Of a stretch of 64,000 nucleotides of DNA, positions 36,925 to 45,167 are shown piece after piece. The first letter of the stretch is position 1. Each line of letters starts with the position of its first letter. The notes beneath the pieces are model-generated. The model was not told the origin of the DNA and did not search any database. It saw only the letters and a list, made by a program, of their open reading frames with translations. The position numbers and the translations under genes were made by a program. The stretch is from the NCBI GenBank assembly GCA_000017645.1, contig CP000781.1:1826001-1890000 (forward strand), written 5' to 3'. Origin of the DNA: Xanthobacter autotrophicus Py2 (GTDB taxonomy: Bacteria; Pseudomonadota; Alphaproteobacteria; Rhizobiales; Xanthobacteraceae).

Positions 36925-38343
36925 ATGGTCTTCTCCTCGGTCACCTTCCTCTTCTATTTCCTGCCGGCGTTTCTGCTGTGCTACTTCGCGACGCCGGGCG
37001 TCCGGGCGAAGAACCTCGTCCTGCTGGCCTTCTCGCTGGTCTTCTACGCCTGGGGCGGCCTTGCCAATGTGGCGGTGCTCGCCGTCTCCATCGTCGGCAA
37101 CTACCTGTTCGCCCTTTTCATCGACAAGCGCAGCGAGCGCTGGCGGCTGAGGACGCTGGGGCTGGCTGTCGCGGCAAACCTTTGCGGCCTCATCGCCTTC
37201 AAATATGCCGGCTTCCTGGCGCAGAATTTCAACGTGCTGCTGGAACCCCTCGGGGTCGCGCTGCCGGTGGTGCATCCGGCGCTGCCGCTGGGCATCTCCT
37301 TCTTCACCTTCCACGCCATCTCCTACCTCGTGGACGTGTACCGCCGGAAGGCCGCGGCCAACGGGCGGTTCGAGGAGATCGCGGTCTACATCACCATGTT
37401 CCCGCAACTGGTGGCCGGCCCCATCGTGCGCTACTCCACCATCGAGCGGCGGATCCATACTCGCCGCACCACGCTCGGGCGGGTGTCGGCGGGCCTGCGC
37501 ATCTTCATCATCGGCCTGTCGTGGAAGGTGCTGATCGCCGACGAGGTGGCGCCCGTGGTGGCCGCCGTGTTCGACAACACGCCCCACCCCAATCTCGGCG
37601 AGGCGTGGCTCGGCCTCACCGCCTACGCGCTGCAGATCTATTTCGACTTCGGCGGCTATTCCAACATGGCCATCGGCCTTGCCGTCGCCATGGGGCTGAA
37701 GTTCCCGCGCAACTTCAACCTGCCTTATGGCGCGCGCTCCATCAGCGATTTCTGGCGGCGCTGGCACATGAGCCTGTCCAACTGGTTCCGCGACTATGTG
37801 TACATTCCGCTGGGCGGCAACCGGGCGGGCCATGTACACACGGCGGTGAATTTGTGGACCGTGTTCCTGCTCTGCGGCCTGTGGCACGGGGCGAGCTGGA
37901 CCTTCGTGATCTGGGGCATCCACCACGGCACCTTCCTGGTGCTGGAGCGCACCCGCTTCGGCGCGGCGCTGAAGCGGGCGCCGCGCGTCGTGTCCCACGC
38001 CTATGTGCTGCTGGTGGTGCTGTCCGGCTGGGTCTGGTTCCGCACCGATACGCTGCCCGCCGCCATTGAGCTGTTCGAGGGGCTGGTGGGGCTCAACGGC
38101 GTCGGCCCGCTCGCCGCCCAGCTGCAGGTGACGCTGAAGCCCGTGACCATGGCCATCATGGTGCTGGCCTGGCCGCTCGCCATGTTCGGCCTGCCGCGTC
38201 CCGGCGCGCGAGCGCTCAGCCCCAGGGTGCGCCTTGCCCTGTTCGGCACGGTGGATACGGTGGTGGTGTGGGCGCTGTTCGCCCTGTGCGTGCTCTCGGT
38301 GGGCGCGGCGACCTATTCGCCCTTCCTCTATTTCCGCTTTTAG
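36925..38343 (+). CDS. MBOAT family O-acyltransferase (AlgI-like)
   Basis: A 472-residue membrane protein with many hydrophobic helices. AlgI-like marks include PLGISFFTFHAISYLVDVYR, MFPQLVAGPIVRY, SDFWRRWHMSLSNWFRDYVYIPLGGNR and the catalytic His in LLCGLWHGASWTFVIWG. AlgI-type enzymes pass acetyl groups across the inner membrane for O-acetylation of exported polysaccharides. The next gene is an AlgX/AlgJ-like SGNH protein, which would add the acetyl group in the periplasm. No polysaccharide synthase lies nearby, so the target polymer is unknown. Confidence 0.93.
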   Translation: MVFSSVTFLFYFLPAFLLCYFATPGVRAKNLVLLAFSLVFYAWGGLANVAVLAVSIVGNYLFALFIDKRSERWRLRTLGLAVAANLCGLIAFKYAGFLAQNFNVLLEPLGVALPVVHPALPLGISFFTFHAISYLVDVYRRKAAANGRFEEIAVYITMFPQLVAGPIVRYSTIERRIHTRRTTLGRVSAGLRIFIIGLSWKVLIADEVAPVVAAVFDNTPHPNLGEAWLGLTAYALQIYFDFGGYSNMAIGLAVAMGLKFPRNFNLPYGARSISDFWRRWHMSLSNWFRDYVYIPLGGNRAGHVHTAVNLWTVFLLCGLWHGASWTFVIWGIHHGTFLVLERTRFGAALKRAPRVVSHAYVLLVVLSGWVWFRTDTLPAAIELFEGLVGLNGVGPLAAQLQVTLKPVTMAIMVLAWPLAMFGLPRPGARALSPRVRLALFGTVDTVVVWALFALCVLSVGAATYSPFLYFRF

Positions 38344-38358
38344 AGTTTTTCGTTTGGC

Positions 38359-38402
38359 GCATTTTCTTCACGCGAACCGGGTCCCACTTCGCTCGAAAAT
38401 GC
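38359..38402. repeat. Dispersed palindromic repeat, copy 2
   Basis: gcattttcttcacgcgaacc at the left end and cgaaaatgc at the right form an 8-bp terminal stem; an inner gcgaa/ttcgc stem lies in the middle. The core cgcgaaccgg plus ccacttcgct matches the copy at 8097-8140 closely. It occupies most of the gap between the MBOAT and AlgX-like genes. Confidence 0.6.
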
Positions 38403-38421
38403 TTTTGCAGGAGGACAGACC

Positions 38422-39540
38422 ATGCCGCTGCTGATGTCCTTCCGCCGCTGGTGGGCCGCGATCTTCGTGGGCATCCTGCTTTTGCCCACCCTCGGCCATG
38501 TGCTGCCCGATGTGGCCGGCCCGCCGCCCACGGTGCTGGAACCGGAAGCACGCTGGTGGGAGGACGCGGCGCGCCGCCTCGACCCCTATATCAACAACAC
38601 GTTCGGCTTCCGCGGCGCGGTGCTCACCGCCCATCTCTCCTATGTGCGCGCCATGGGCGACAGCATGACCAGCCGCGTGCTGAAGGGCGAGCACGGCGCC
38701 CTGTTCCTCAACGAGGACAAGGCGCTGGAGCAGTCCATCGGCCAGCTGGTGCGGCCCGAGCCGCTCGGCAAGCTGTTCGACATGGTCAAGCTGCTGAACG
38801 ACTACATGACCGCCCACGGCGGCCGGTTCGTGATGCTGGTGCCCCCCAACGGTCACACCGCCAATTTCGAGCTTCTGCCCGCCTATGCGCGCCGCCTGAA
38901 GAAAGCGCCGACGGAGTACGACCTGGTGGCGCAGCGGATGAAGGAGGCCGGCATCACCTTCGTGGACATGCGCCCCATCATGGCCGAGGCGAAGAAGACC
39001 GGCCCCGTGCACTGGCGCTATGACACCCACTGGAACCTGCGCGGCGCGCTGCTCGGCTTCAATGCCGCCATGGCGGCGGCCGGCCGCCCCGACCTGGAGG
39101 TGAGTGAGGGCGACGCGCTGGAGCCGCCGGTGCCGTCCTATGTGGGTGATCTCGGGCGCCTCAGCGGTATCCGGCCCGCCGAGCCCGACCTCGACTACCC
39201 TGGCAAGGCGCCCATGCAGGCGCCACGGAACCCGGTTGCTGTTCCTGGCGTGATGCCGGAGGTCAGCAAGACCGATCCGTTCGTGCCCTATGCCTATGCC
39301 TCCGGACATCCGGGGCCGCGCATCCTGGTGATCGGCGATTCCTTCACGCAAGGTCTGTGGGAGGGCCTGCTGGCGTATCGCGCCTCGGTCTACGGCTGGA
39401 TGCACCACCGCCTGTGCCGCTTCGACATGGCGGCGGTGGAGCGCTTCAAGCCCGACATCCTGATCTATGCACCCACCGAGCGCGCCATGCCCTGCAAGGG
39501 CGAACCCGCCCACTGGCCGCCGACGCCGGGACCCGGCTGA
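38422..39540 (+). CDS. AlgX/AlgJ-like SGNH acetyltransferase partner of the MBOAT protein
   Basis: A 372-residue protein. One N-terminal hydrophobic helix (about 11-32, AAIFVGILLLPTLGHVLP) anchors or exports it. The SGNH-like domain shows VMLVPPNGHTANF, the catalytic Asp-His pair in RYDTHWNLRGALLGF and the nucleophilic Ser block ILVIGDSFTQGLWE. The order differs from hydrolases, as in AlgX and AlgJ. It should take acetyl groups from the upstream MBOAT protein and place them on a periplasmic polysaccharide. AGGAGG precedes the start by five bases. Confidence 0.9.
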   Translation: MPLLMSFRRWWAAIFVGILLLPTLGHVLPDVAGPPPTVLEPEARWWEDAARRLDPYINNTFGFRGAVLTAHLSYVRAMGDSMTSRVLKGEHGALFLNEDKALEQSIGQLVRPEPLGKLFDMVKLLNDYMTAHGGRFVMLVPPNGHTANFELLPAYARRLKKAPTEYDLVAQRMKEAGITFVDMRPIMAEAKKTGPVHWRYDTHWNLRGALLGFNAAMAAAGRPDLEVSEGDALEPPVPSYVGDLGRLSGIRPAEPDLDYPGKAPMQAPRNPVAVPGVMPEVSKTDPFVPYAYASGHPGPRILVIGDSFTQGLWEGLLAYRASVYGWMHHRLCRFDMAAVERFKPDILIYAPTERAMPCKGEPAHWPPTPGPG

Positions 39541-39592
39541 CCCGGTGCGCTGACGCGCCGGGGGTTGGCGTCGCTCAGTCGCCGCGCGCGCC

Positions 39593-40231
39593 TCACGCCA
39601 CCGGAGTGCGGGCCTTCATGTCCATGCCGCCGCCGGGCGGGCGCTCGCGCTCGATCAGGCGATCCACCGGCGCGTAGTCGAGATAGCCGCAGCGGGAGAT
39701 GACCTTCAGCGCCGCGATGTCCACCCGCCCGTCGATGATGGCGTCGTCGTCGATATGAACCCCGACGATCTCGCCGATGATCATGTAGGCGTTGGCTTCC
39801 ACCCCGTCCCGGCCGCGCGGGCGGAAGGTCTCCACATACACGCATTCCAGCGCGCAGGGCGCGGCGGCGACGCGGGGCGGCTTGACCAGGCGCGACGGCG
39901 CGCGGGCGATGTCTGCCGCGTCGAACTCGCTGACGTTGCGGGCGACGGGGGCGGAGGTGAGGTTCACCTTGTCCACCAGGTCGAGGGTGGCAAGGTTGCA
40001 CACGAACTCGCCGGTGGCCTCGATGTTGGCGAGGCTGTCCTTGGCGCCCTGCGAGGAGAACATGACGAGGGCGGGCGTCTCGCTGATCATGTTGAAGAAG
40101 GAATAGGGCGCGAGATTCGCCACGCCCTCCGGGGTGAGCGAGGAGATCCAGCCGATGGGCCGGGGTGCGACGATGGCCTTCAGCGGCGCGTGGGGCAGGC
40201 CGTGGTTGCGCTTGGCGGGCTCGTAGAACAT
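39593..40231 (-). CDS. Flavin reductase family protein
   Basis: A 212-residue FMN-binding split-barrel protein. It has IVAPRPIGWISSLTPEG and VANLAPYSFFNMIS near the N-terminus, the flavin contacts of this family, and KDSLANIEATGEFVCNLAT. Relatives supply reduced flavin to monooxygenases or reduce flavin-bound substrates. No monooxygenase component is adjacent, so the partner is unknown. Transcribed alone. Confidence 0.9.
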   Translation of the reverse strand: MFYEPAKRNHGLPHAPLKAIVAPRPIGWISSLTPEGVANLAPYSFFNMISETPALVMFSSQGAKDSLANIEATGEFVCNLATLDLVDKVNLTSAPVARNVSEFDAADIARAPSRLVKPPRVAAAPCALECVYVETFRPRGRDGVEANAYMIIGEIVGVHIDDDAIIDGRVDIAALKVISRCGYLDYAPVDRLIERERPPGGGMDMKARTPVA

Positions 40232-40323
40232 CGCTGTGCTTTCGTGGATCGACGGTACGCCACCTTAGCCGCTGGCGTTTTGTCTTGCACCGCGCCCGGC
40301 GCATGGCTCGCCGATCCGCCCCC

Positions 40324-41445
40324 TCAGGCGCCCAGCGCCACCATGGCATCCTGGATGTCGGGGAGCGCGCGCTCCGCCGCCTCGGCCCCGGCGGCGATGG
40401 CTTCCCGTGCGCGCGGAAACTCGAACAGGCCGATTTTCCCGAGCTTGGGCGAGAGCATGATGTCGGGGGGATCGCCGGCCAGCCGCGAGCGGGCGATGCG
40501 ATCCTGGGTGATGTTGAAGGCGTCGATCATCACGGTCGAGAGGCCGCGCGGACCGTCGCTGGCATGGCTGCCGTGGCCGGCGAAGAACTGCCGCTTCAGC
40601 CGCTCCGGGCTCAGCATGGCGGCGATGCCTTCCTTCTTCTCTCCCAGCGCCGCCTCGGCCACCCGCTCCACCACGCCGCCATGGTCCTGGATGACCGTGC
40701 CGTGGCCGAACACGTCGGCATTGAGGTTCACCGCGATGACCATGCGCGCGCCCATGGCGCGGGCGGCCGAGACCGGGACAGGATTGACCAGCGCCCCGTC
40801 CATCAGCCACCGCCCGCCGATCTTCACCGGGGTGAAGATGCCGGGCAGGGCGTAGGAGGCACGGATCGCCTCCACGAAATCGCCGCGGGTGAGCCAGATT
40901 TCATGGCCCGTGCCAAGCTCGGTGGCGATGGCGGCGAACACCACCGGCAGGTTCTCGATGGAGACCTCGCCCACGTTCCGGCGCATCAGCTCCACCAGCC
41001 GCCGGCCCCCGATGAGGCCCGCCCCGCCCAGGGCGAAATCCAGCAGCCCCAGCACATTGCGCTTGGTGAGGCTGATCGCCCACTCTTCCAGCTCGTCGAG
41101 CTTTCCGGCGGCGGCGATGCCCCCCACCACCGCGCCGATGGAGGTGCCGGCCACCACGGCGGGGTGGATGCCCGCCTGCCGCAGCACCTTCAACACGCCG
41201 ATATGGGCAAAGCCGCGCGCCGCTCCGCCGCCCAGCGCGATGCCGATGGCGGGGCGGCCCCGGTCGCGCACCGGCCGGTGGGCGGGGGTGTCGAAATCGG
41301 GAGGCGCGCCATCGTCGGCGCCGCCCGGCGTCCTGGGAAGGGAAGGGGGGGAGCCGGGAGCAGCGCGCGTCGGTGCTACGGCTTCCGGGCTGGCCGCTTC
41401 GGGAGCGACCGCCGGGGTCGAGCGCCAGTGGAGGGACTGGAACAT
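40324..41445 (-). CDS. Patatin-like phospholipase family protein (RssA-like)
   Basis: A 373-residue protein. After a Pro/Ala-rich stretch of about 65 residues the patatin domain starts with the oxyanion motif ALGGGAARGFAHIGVL, then the nucleophile elbow VAGTSIGAVVGG, and the catalytic Asp in LMDGALVNPVP. This Ser-Asp dyad makes it a lipid acyl hydrolase; in the RssA subgroup the substrate is not defined. A 12-bp perfect hairpin lies 22 bp upstream of the start. Confidence 0.92.
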   Translation of the reverse strand: MFQSLHWRSTPAVAPEAASPEAVAPTRAAPGSPPSLPRTPGGADDGAPPDFDTPAHRPVRDRGRPAIGIALGGGAARGFAHIGVLKVLRQAGIHPAVVAGTSIGAVVGGIAAAGKLDELEEWAISLTKRNVLGLLDFALGGAGLIGGRRLVELMRRNVGEVSIENLPVVFAAIATELGTGHEIWLTRGDFVEAIRASYALPGIFTPVKIGGRWLMDGALVNPVPVSAARAMGARMVIAVNLNADVFGHGTVIQDHGGVVERVAEAALGEKKEGIAAMLSPERLKRQFFAGHGSHASDGPRGLSTVMIDAFNITQDRIARSRLAGDPPDIMLSPKLGKIGLFEFPRAREAIAAGAEAAERALPDIQDAMVALGA

Positions 41446-41466
41446 GCGCGCCTCCTGGAGCCGGGT

Positions 41467-41493
41467 CCGATCAGCCTGACCCAGGCTGATCGG
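41467..41493 (-). terminator. Perfect hairpin between hisI and the patatin gene
   Basis: ccgatcagcctg (41467-41478) and its exact complement (41482-41493) with loop acc. On the leftward strand it lies beyond hisI and just before the patatin start. There is no U-tract, so it could be a weak terminator or a regulatory hairpin of the patatin leader. Confidence 0.5.
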
Positions 41494-41627
41494 TAAATCC
41501 GTCCCTGAACCTCGAGACGGAGAACGCGGTGCCCGCCCTCTTTCGATGGCAGGATCGGCGCGTGCTCCGGAGCTTGGCAGCAGGTTACTAATTTCCGGTG
41601 TCGGAAGCGTGGCGCTATTTTACCGTT

Positions 41628-42122
41628 TCAGTGATCGTGACCGTGGCCGTCCTTGCCGTAGACGGCAGCGGGATCGAAACGCGGCGCGTCACCGGTGAAG
41701 GCGAGCTTCAATTCGGCCGAGGGCGCCGCGCCGAGCGGTATGGTGCGGTAGAAGCAGGACCGCCGGCCGGTGTGGCAGGCCGCGCCCGTGCCGCCCATCT
41801 CCACCTTGATCACCACCGCGTCCTGGTCGCAGTCGATGCGCATCTCCCGCACCTTCTGGGTGTGGCCGGAGGTTTCGCCCTTCTTCCAGAGCTTGCCGCG
41901 GGAGCGGCTGAAATAATGCGCCTCTCCGGTCTCGATGGTGAGGGCGAGGGCCTGCGCGTTCATGTGGGCGAGCATCAGCACCTCGCCGGTCACGGCATCC
42001 ACCGCGACGCAGGTGATGAGGCCGTTGGCGTCGAAGCGGGGGGAGAGGAGGGTGTCCTCCTCCAGCGCCGCGCCCTTGCCGGGGGCGGGGAAGGCGAAGG
42101 GGGATGATATTTCGGAACTCAT
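41628..42122 (-). CDS. hisI: Phosphoribosyl-AMP cyclohydrolase
   Basis: A 164-residue HisI that opens the ring of PR-AMP in histidine synthesis. Conserved blocks: [47 protein letters not shown] with the zinc Cys, and the paired Cys in [14 protein letters not shown]. No HisE domain is fused. The C-terminus carries a GKDGHGHDH tail rich in His, which could bind metal. It is 117 bp downstream of folE on the same strand, a pairing usual in Rhizobiales. Confidence 0.95.
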   Translation of the reverse strand: MSSEISSPFAFPAPGKGAALEEDTLLSPRFDANGLITCVAVDAVTGEVLMLAHMNAQALALTIETGEAHYFSRSRGKLWKKGETSGHTQKVREMRIDCDQDAVVIKVEMGGTGAACHTGRRSCFYRTIPLGAAPSAELKLAFTGDAPRFDPAAVYGKDGHGHDH

Positions 42123-42142
42123 GGTCTCTCGCCGAAAGTAAA

Positions 42143-42171
42143 GGGGCGTCCCTGCATGGCAGGAACGCCCC
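42143..42171 (-). terminator. Hairpin between folE and hisI
   Basis: ggggcgtccctgc (42143-42155) and gcaggaacgcccc (42159-42171) pair with one mismatch around an atg loop. In the leftward transcript it follows folE and is followed by ACTTTC, so it may reduce read-through into hisI. Confidence 0.5.
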
Positions 42172-42239
42172 GATGAAGTTTGAACGTCAAGTACGCCCGG
42201 TCAGGACCGGTGGTCAGGACCCGCCTTCAGAACCTGCAG

Positions 42240-42974
42240 TCAGGACTTGGAGCGCACCAGGGTGATGAAGCGCACCTGCTCGGCCGGGTCGTCCCGGAAC
42301 ACGCCGGTGAACTGGGTGGTGAGGGTGGAGACGCCCTGCTTGGTGATGCCGCGCATGGACATGCACATGTGCTCGGCCTCGATCATCACCGCCACGCCGC
42401 GCGGGCGCAGGCCCTCGTCGAGAGTGGTGGTGATCTGCGAGGTCAGGTGCTCCTGCGTCTGCAGCCGGCGGGCGAAGATGTCCACCACCCGCGCGATCTT
42501 GGACAGGCCCACCACCCGCTCCACCGGGAAATAGGCGATGTGCGCCTTGCCCACGAAAGGCACCATGTGGTGCTCGCAATGGGAGTGGAAGGGAATGTCG
42601 CGCACCAGCACGAAATCGTCGAAGGTGCCGATCTCGCCGAAGGTACGCTCCAGCAACTCCTCGCTGTCCTCGCCATAGCCGGAGAACAGCTCGTCATAAG
42701 CCTTCACCACGCGCTTCGGCGTGTCGAGCAGCCCCTCGCGGGCGGGATCCTCGCCGATATAGGCAAGAAGAGTTCGCACGGCGGCTTCCGCCTCCTGCCG
42801 CGAGGGGCGGGGCGTGCCATCCGGCAGGGGAGGATGAATTTTTGGCGCCGGGGGCGCACCGTCCGGCCGCGCCGCGGCCTTGGAGGCAGCCTTGGCTTCC
42901 GCCTTGAGCTTGCGCTCACGCTCTTCGTTCTCGGCCTGCGCCTTGAACAACTTCACAACCGCGTCCATGCCCAA
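42240..42974 (-). CDS. folE: GTP cyclohydrolase I
   Basis: A 244-residue enzyme converting GTP to dihydroneopterin triphosphate for folate. Active-site and zinc residues are seen in [33 protein letters not shown] and [11 protein letters not shown]. The first 60 residues are an extra charged segment ([20 protein letters not shown] then a Pro-rich stretch) not found in E. coli FolE. It heads a folE-hisI transcription unit and is divergent from the scaffold gene at 43349. Confidence 0.95.
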   Translation of the reverse strand: MGMDAVVKLFKAQAENEERERKLKAEAKAASKAAARPDGAPPAPKIHPPLPDGTPRPSRQEAEAAVRTLLAYIGEDPAREGLLDTPKRVVKAYDELFSGYGEDSEELLERTFGEIGTFDDFVLVRDIPFHSHCEHHMVPFVGKAHIAYFPVERVVGLSKIARVVDIFARRLQTQEHLTSQITTTLDEGLRPRGVAVMIEAEHMCMSMRGITKQGVSTLTTQFTGVFRDDPAEQVRFITLVRSKS

Positions 42975-43348
42975 CTCCGTTCGACCCGCCCCCGGCAGAG
43001 CCCATCAGGGCCAGCCCGTGGAAGCGGGAGTGTCACCGGTCGTCGGCTACGCATGCGCGGTGTCGCTCAAACCGCGCCCCGCCGGCTTACCCGGCGGCGG
43101 CTTTGCCGTCCGTATCCTGTTCCGAGATCCGAAAAGCCGGACCTTGAATTATGATGGGGCCGAATGCCCGTTTTCGCAAGGGCGGCGCGGCGGGTGGAGG
43201 TGTCGCGATGCCATATGCGCTCCGTGCTCCGGCCGCTCTTCCACCCGTTGCTCCCGAGGCTATATAAGAAGCCTGAGCCGGCAGGTCGCAGGCCCGCGCC
43301 GCCCGTCCTTCGCAACCGACCCGCCCTCCGAGGCGGGGGAAGCTGCCC
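42975..43348. other. Divergent promoter region of folE and the NifU-like gene
   Basis: 374 bp without a gene. Apart from the promoter candidate at 43238-43266, I see a gccgccgggtaagccggcgg-type hairpin near 43080 and AT-richer sequence near 43145. No small frame here looks protein-like. Confidence 0.4.
43238..43266 (+). promoter_or_regulatory. Candidate sigma-70 promoter of the NifU-like gene
   Basis: CTTCCA (43238-43243), a 17-base spacer and TATATA (43261-43266). The start point would be near 43273, about 75 bases before the ATG. The -35 match is weak (3/6). Confidence 0.3.
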
Positions 43349-43825
43349 ATGATCAACGATGTCTATAACGCCCGCATCCTCTCCCTCGCCGCCGATATCC
43401 CGCGTATCGGCCGGCTTGCCGCGCCGCAGGCGAGCGCCAAGGCCCATTCGCGCCTGTGCGGCTCCACGGTGACCGTGGACCTGGTGCTGGACGGCGACCG
43501 GGTGGCCGATTTTGCCCATGAGGTGCGCGCCTGCGCCCTTGGGCAGGCCTCCTCCTCGCTGATGGCGCGCCATGTGATCGGCGCCAGCACGGCCGAGCTG
43601 CGCGCGGTGCGCGAGGCCATGTGGAAGATGCTGCGCGACAACGGCCCGCACCCGGACGGCCGCTGGGATGAACTGAAGGTGCTGGAGCCGGTGCGCGACT
43701 ACAAGGCGCGCCATGCGTCCACCATGCTCACCTTCGACGCGGTGGTGGACGCCATCGACCAGATCGAGGCCGCGCGGGCCGCCAGGGATCAGCGCGCCGA
43801 CGAAGCCGCTTCCGCCACCGGCTGA
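43349..43825 (+). CDS. Iron-sulfur cluster assembly scaffold protein (NifU-N/SufU family)
   Basis: A 158-residue IscU-fold protein. It keeps two of the three cluster cysteines, in SRLCGSTVTVDL near residue 37 and VRACALGQASSSLM near 63. The third is His in KARHASTMLTF, the usual form of this alphaproteobacterial branch. It may hold or hand over Fe-S clusters, possibly linked to folE/hisI context only by position. The convergent alarmone hydrolase gene ends 4 bp away. Confidence 0.88.
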   Translation: MINDVYNARILSLAADIPRIGRLAAPQASAKAHSRLCGSTVTVDLVLDGDRVADFAHEVRACALGQASSSLMARHVIGASTAELRAVREAMWKMLRDNGPHPDGRWDELKVLEPVRDYKARHASTMLTFDAVVDAIDQIEAARAARDQRADEAASATG

Positions 43826-43829
43826 GACC

Positions 43830-44438
43830 TCAGTCGGCCGGGTGCGCGGCGCGGGTGTCGATGGCGGCGATGGCTTCCTCCGCGGCCTGATCGAAGGCGG
43901 ACTCCAGCGCCGGGCAGGCGCCGGCAAGGCCTTCCACCACGGCGCGGGCCCATTCCACATAGGCCCGCGCGCGGGCGGGACTCCAGTCCTGGGGCGGATC
44001 CTCGGCGATGGAGCGCAGGTTCGCGGTCTTGTCGGCGAGCTTGAGCACCTTGGCGCGGGCCGACAGATGGGGGGCGTGGGCCACCTGAAGTCGCTTGCGC
44101 TCCGTGGCCTCAAGGGCCTTGTCGTCGGTGACCTCCATGACGAGGCCCGCGACCTCGGACCCGAAGGTGGCCTCGATCTCGGCGGCGGCCACGTCCTGGT
44201 CCTCCACCACGTCATGGAGCAGGGCGGCGGCGACGAGGGCGGCATCCTGCCCGCCGGTGGCCTCGCTCACCAGAAGGGCGACCTCCGCCAGATGGTTGAC
44301 ATAGGGCTGGGCGCGCCGGCCCTTGCGGCGCTGGTCGGTGTGGCGCAGCGTCGCGAAGGCGAGGGCGCGCACCACCAAGGCCAGCGGCGGGGCGGGTGCG
44401 GCCGGTTCGGCTGCGGGGTTTGCGGGGTCGCTTGTCAC
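43830..44438 (-). CDS. MESH1-like small alarmone hydrolase (HD domain)
   Basis: A 202-residue HD protein. I start at GTG 44438, preceded by GGAGG at seven bases; an ATG at 44534 in frame lacks such a site and lies in poor sequence. The HD phosphohydrolase motif appears as YVNHLAEVALL and AALLHDVVEDQD, then VTDDKALEATERKRLQ and KVLKLADKTANLR. These blocks follow the Drosophila/human MESH1 pattern closely. MESH1 removes pyrophosphate from (p)ppGpp and can dephosphorylate NADPH. No synthetase domain is present, so it is a stand-alone hydrolase. Confidence 0.88.
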   Translation of the reverse strand: MTSDPANPAAEPAAPAPPLALVVRALAFATLRHTDQRRKGRRAQPYVNHLAEVALLVSEATGGQDAALVAAALLHDVVEDQDVAAAEIEATFGSEVAGLVMEVTDDKALEATERKRLQVAHAPHLSARAKVLKLADKTANLRSIAEDPPQDWSPARARAYVEWARAVVEGLAGACPALESAFDQAAEEAIAAIDTRAAHPAD

Positions 44439-44575
44439 GGGTTCGCCTCCGCAGAGCGGAACCGTGGCGGTCACCGGGACCAACACGGCCCGGCCACGTT
44501 TGTGGGATTGGATGACGCCATCAGCGCCGTCCACGATGGCGAATCTGAGGCGATGGAAAGCACAACGGGAACCAC

Positions 44576-44947
44576 ATGGACGGCGAACGGGCAGGGGGCG
44601 GACCGGCGGACGCCAATGCGGCGCGGTCGGGGCTGAGAGCCATCATCGGCCGGCTGCCGCGCCATGCCCTGCGCCTGCCGATCCTGTTCTATCGCTACAC
44701 CCTGTCCTCCTTCATGGGCCGGCAGTGCCGCTACCTACCCACCTGCTCGGAATATGCGGAGGAGGCGGTGATGCGCCATGGCGCGCTCGCCGGCTCGGTG
44801 ATGGCCACCGCCCGCATCTGCCGCTGCAATCCCTGGGGCGGGCATGGCTACGATCCGGTGCCCCGCTGCCTGCCGGCGGAGGCGCGATGGTATCGCTTCT
44901 GGCGCTATGGCGTCTGGCGCATGCCCAAGGGGCCGGACGAAGCCTGA
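44576..44947 (+). CDS. yidD: Membrane protein insertion efficiency factor YidD
   Basis: A 123-residue Yid[37 protein letters not shown] and [17 protein letters not shown]. The N-terminal amphipathic helix would attach it to the inner membrane, where it assists Sec/YidC insertion. It is divergent from the alarmone hydrolase gene. In most bacteria yidD accompanies rpmH-rnpA-yidC; here it is apart, as usual in Rhizobiales. Confidence 0.95.
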   Translation: MDGERAGGGPADANAARSGLRAIIGRLPRHALRLPILFYRYTLSSFMGRQCRYLPTCSEYAEEAVMRHGALAGSVMATARICRCNPWGGHGYDPVPRCLPAEARWYRFWRYGVWRMPKGPDEA

Positions 44948-45167
44948 GGGCTTTGGCCCATATCAGCCGTCCGTGCCCCAGCCGACTGCAACGCAGCGCA
45001 GTGGAAGGAGAGTCGGGGCCCAGCGCAGGGACTATGCCATAGGCGCTTCCAGATCCGAACACCAGGACATCCCGATTGCCTGCTGCGCAGGAGTTTCTGC
45101 CATGCCGGCTCGGCGCTCCGGCTGCGCCGTCGCTGGTCCGGGACGCGATGCGCCGTTCTGCCGGTGC

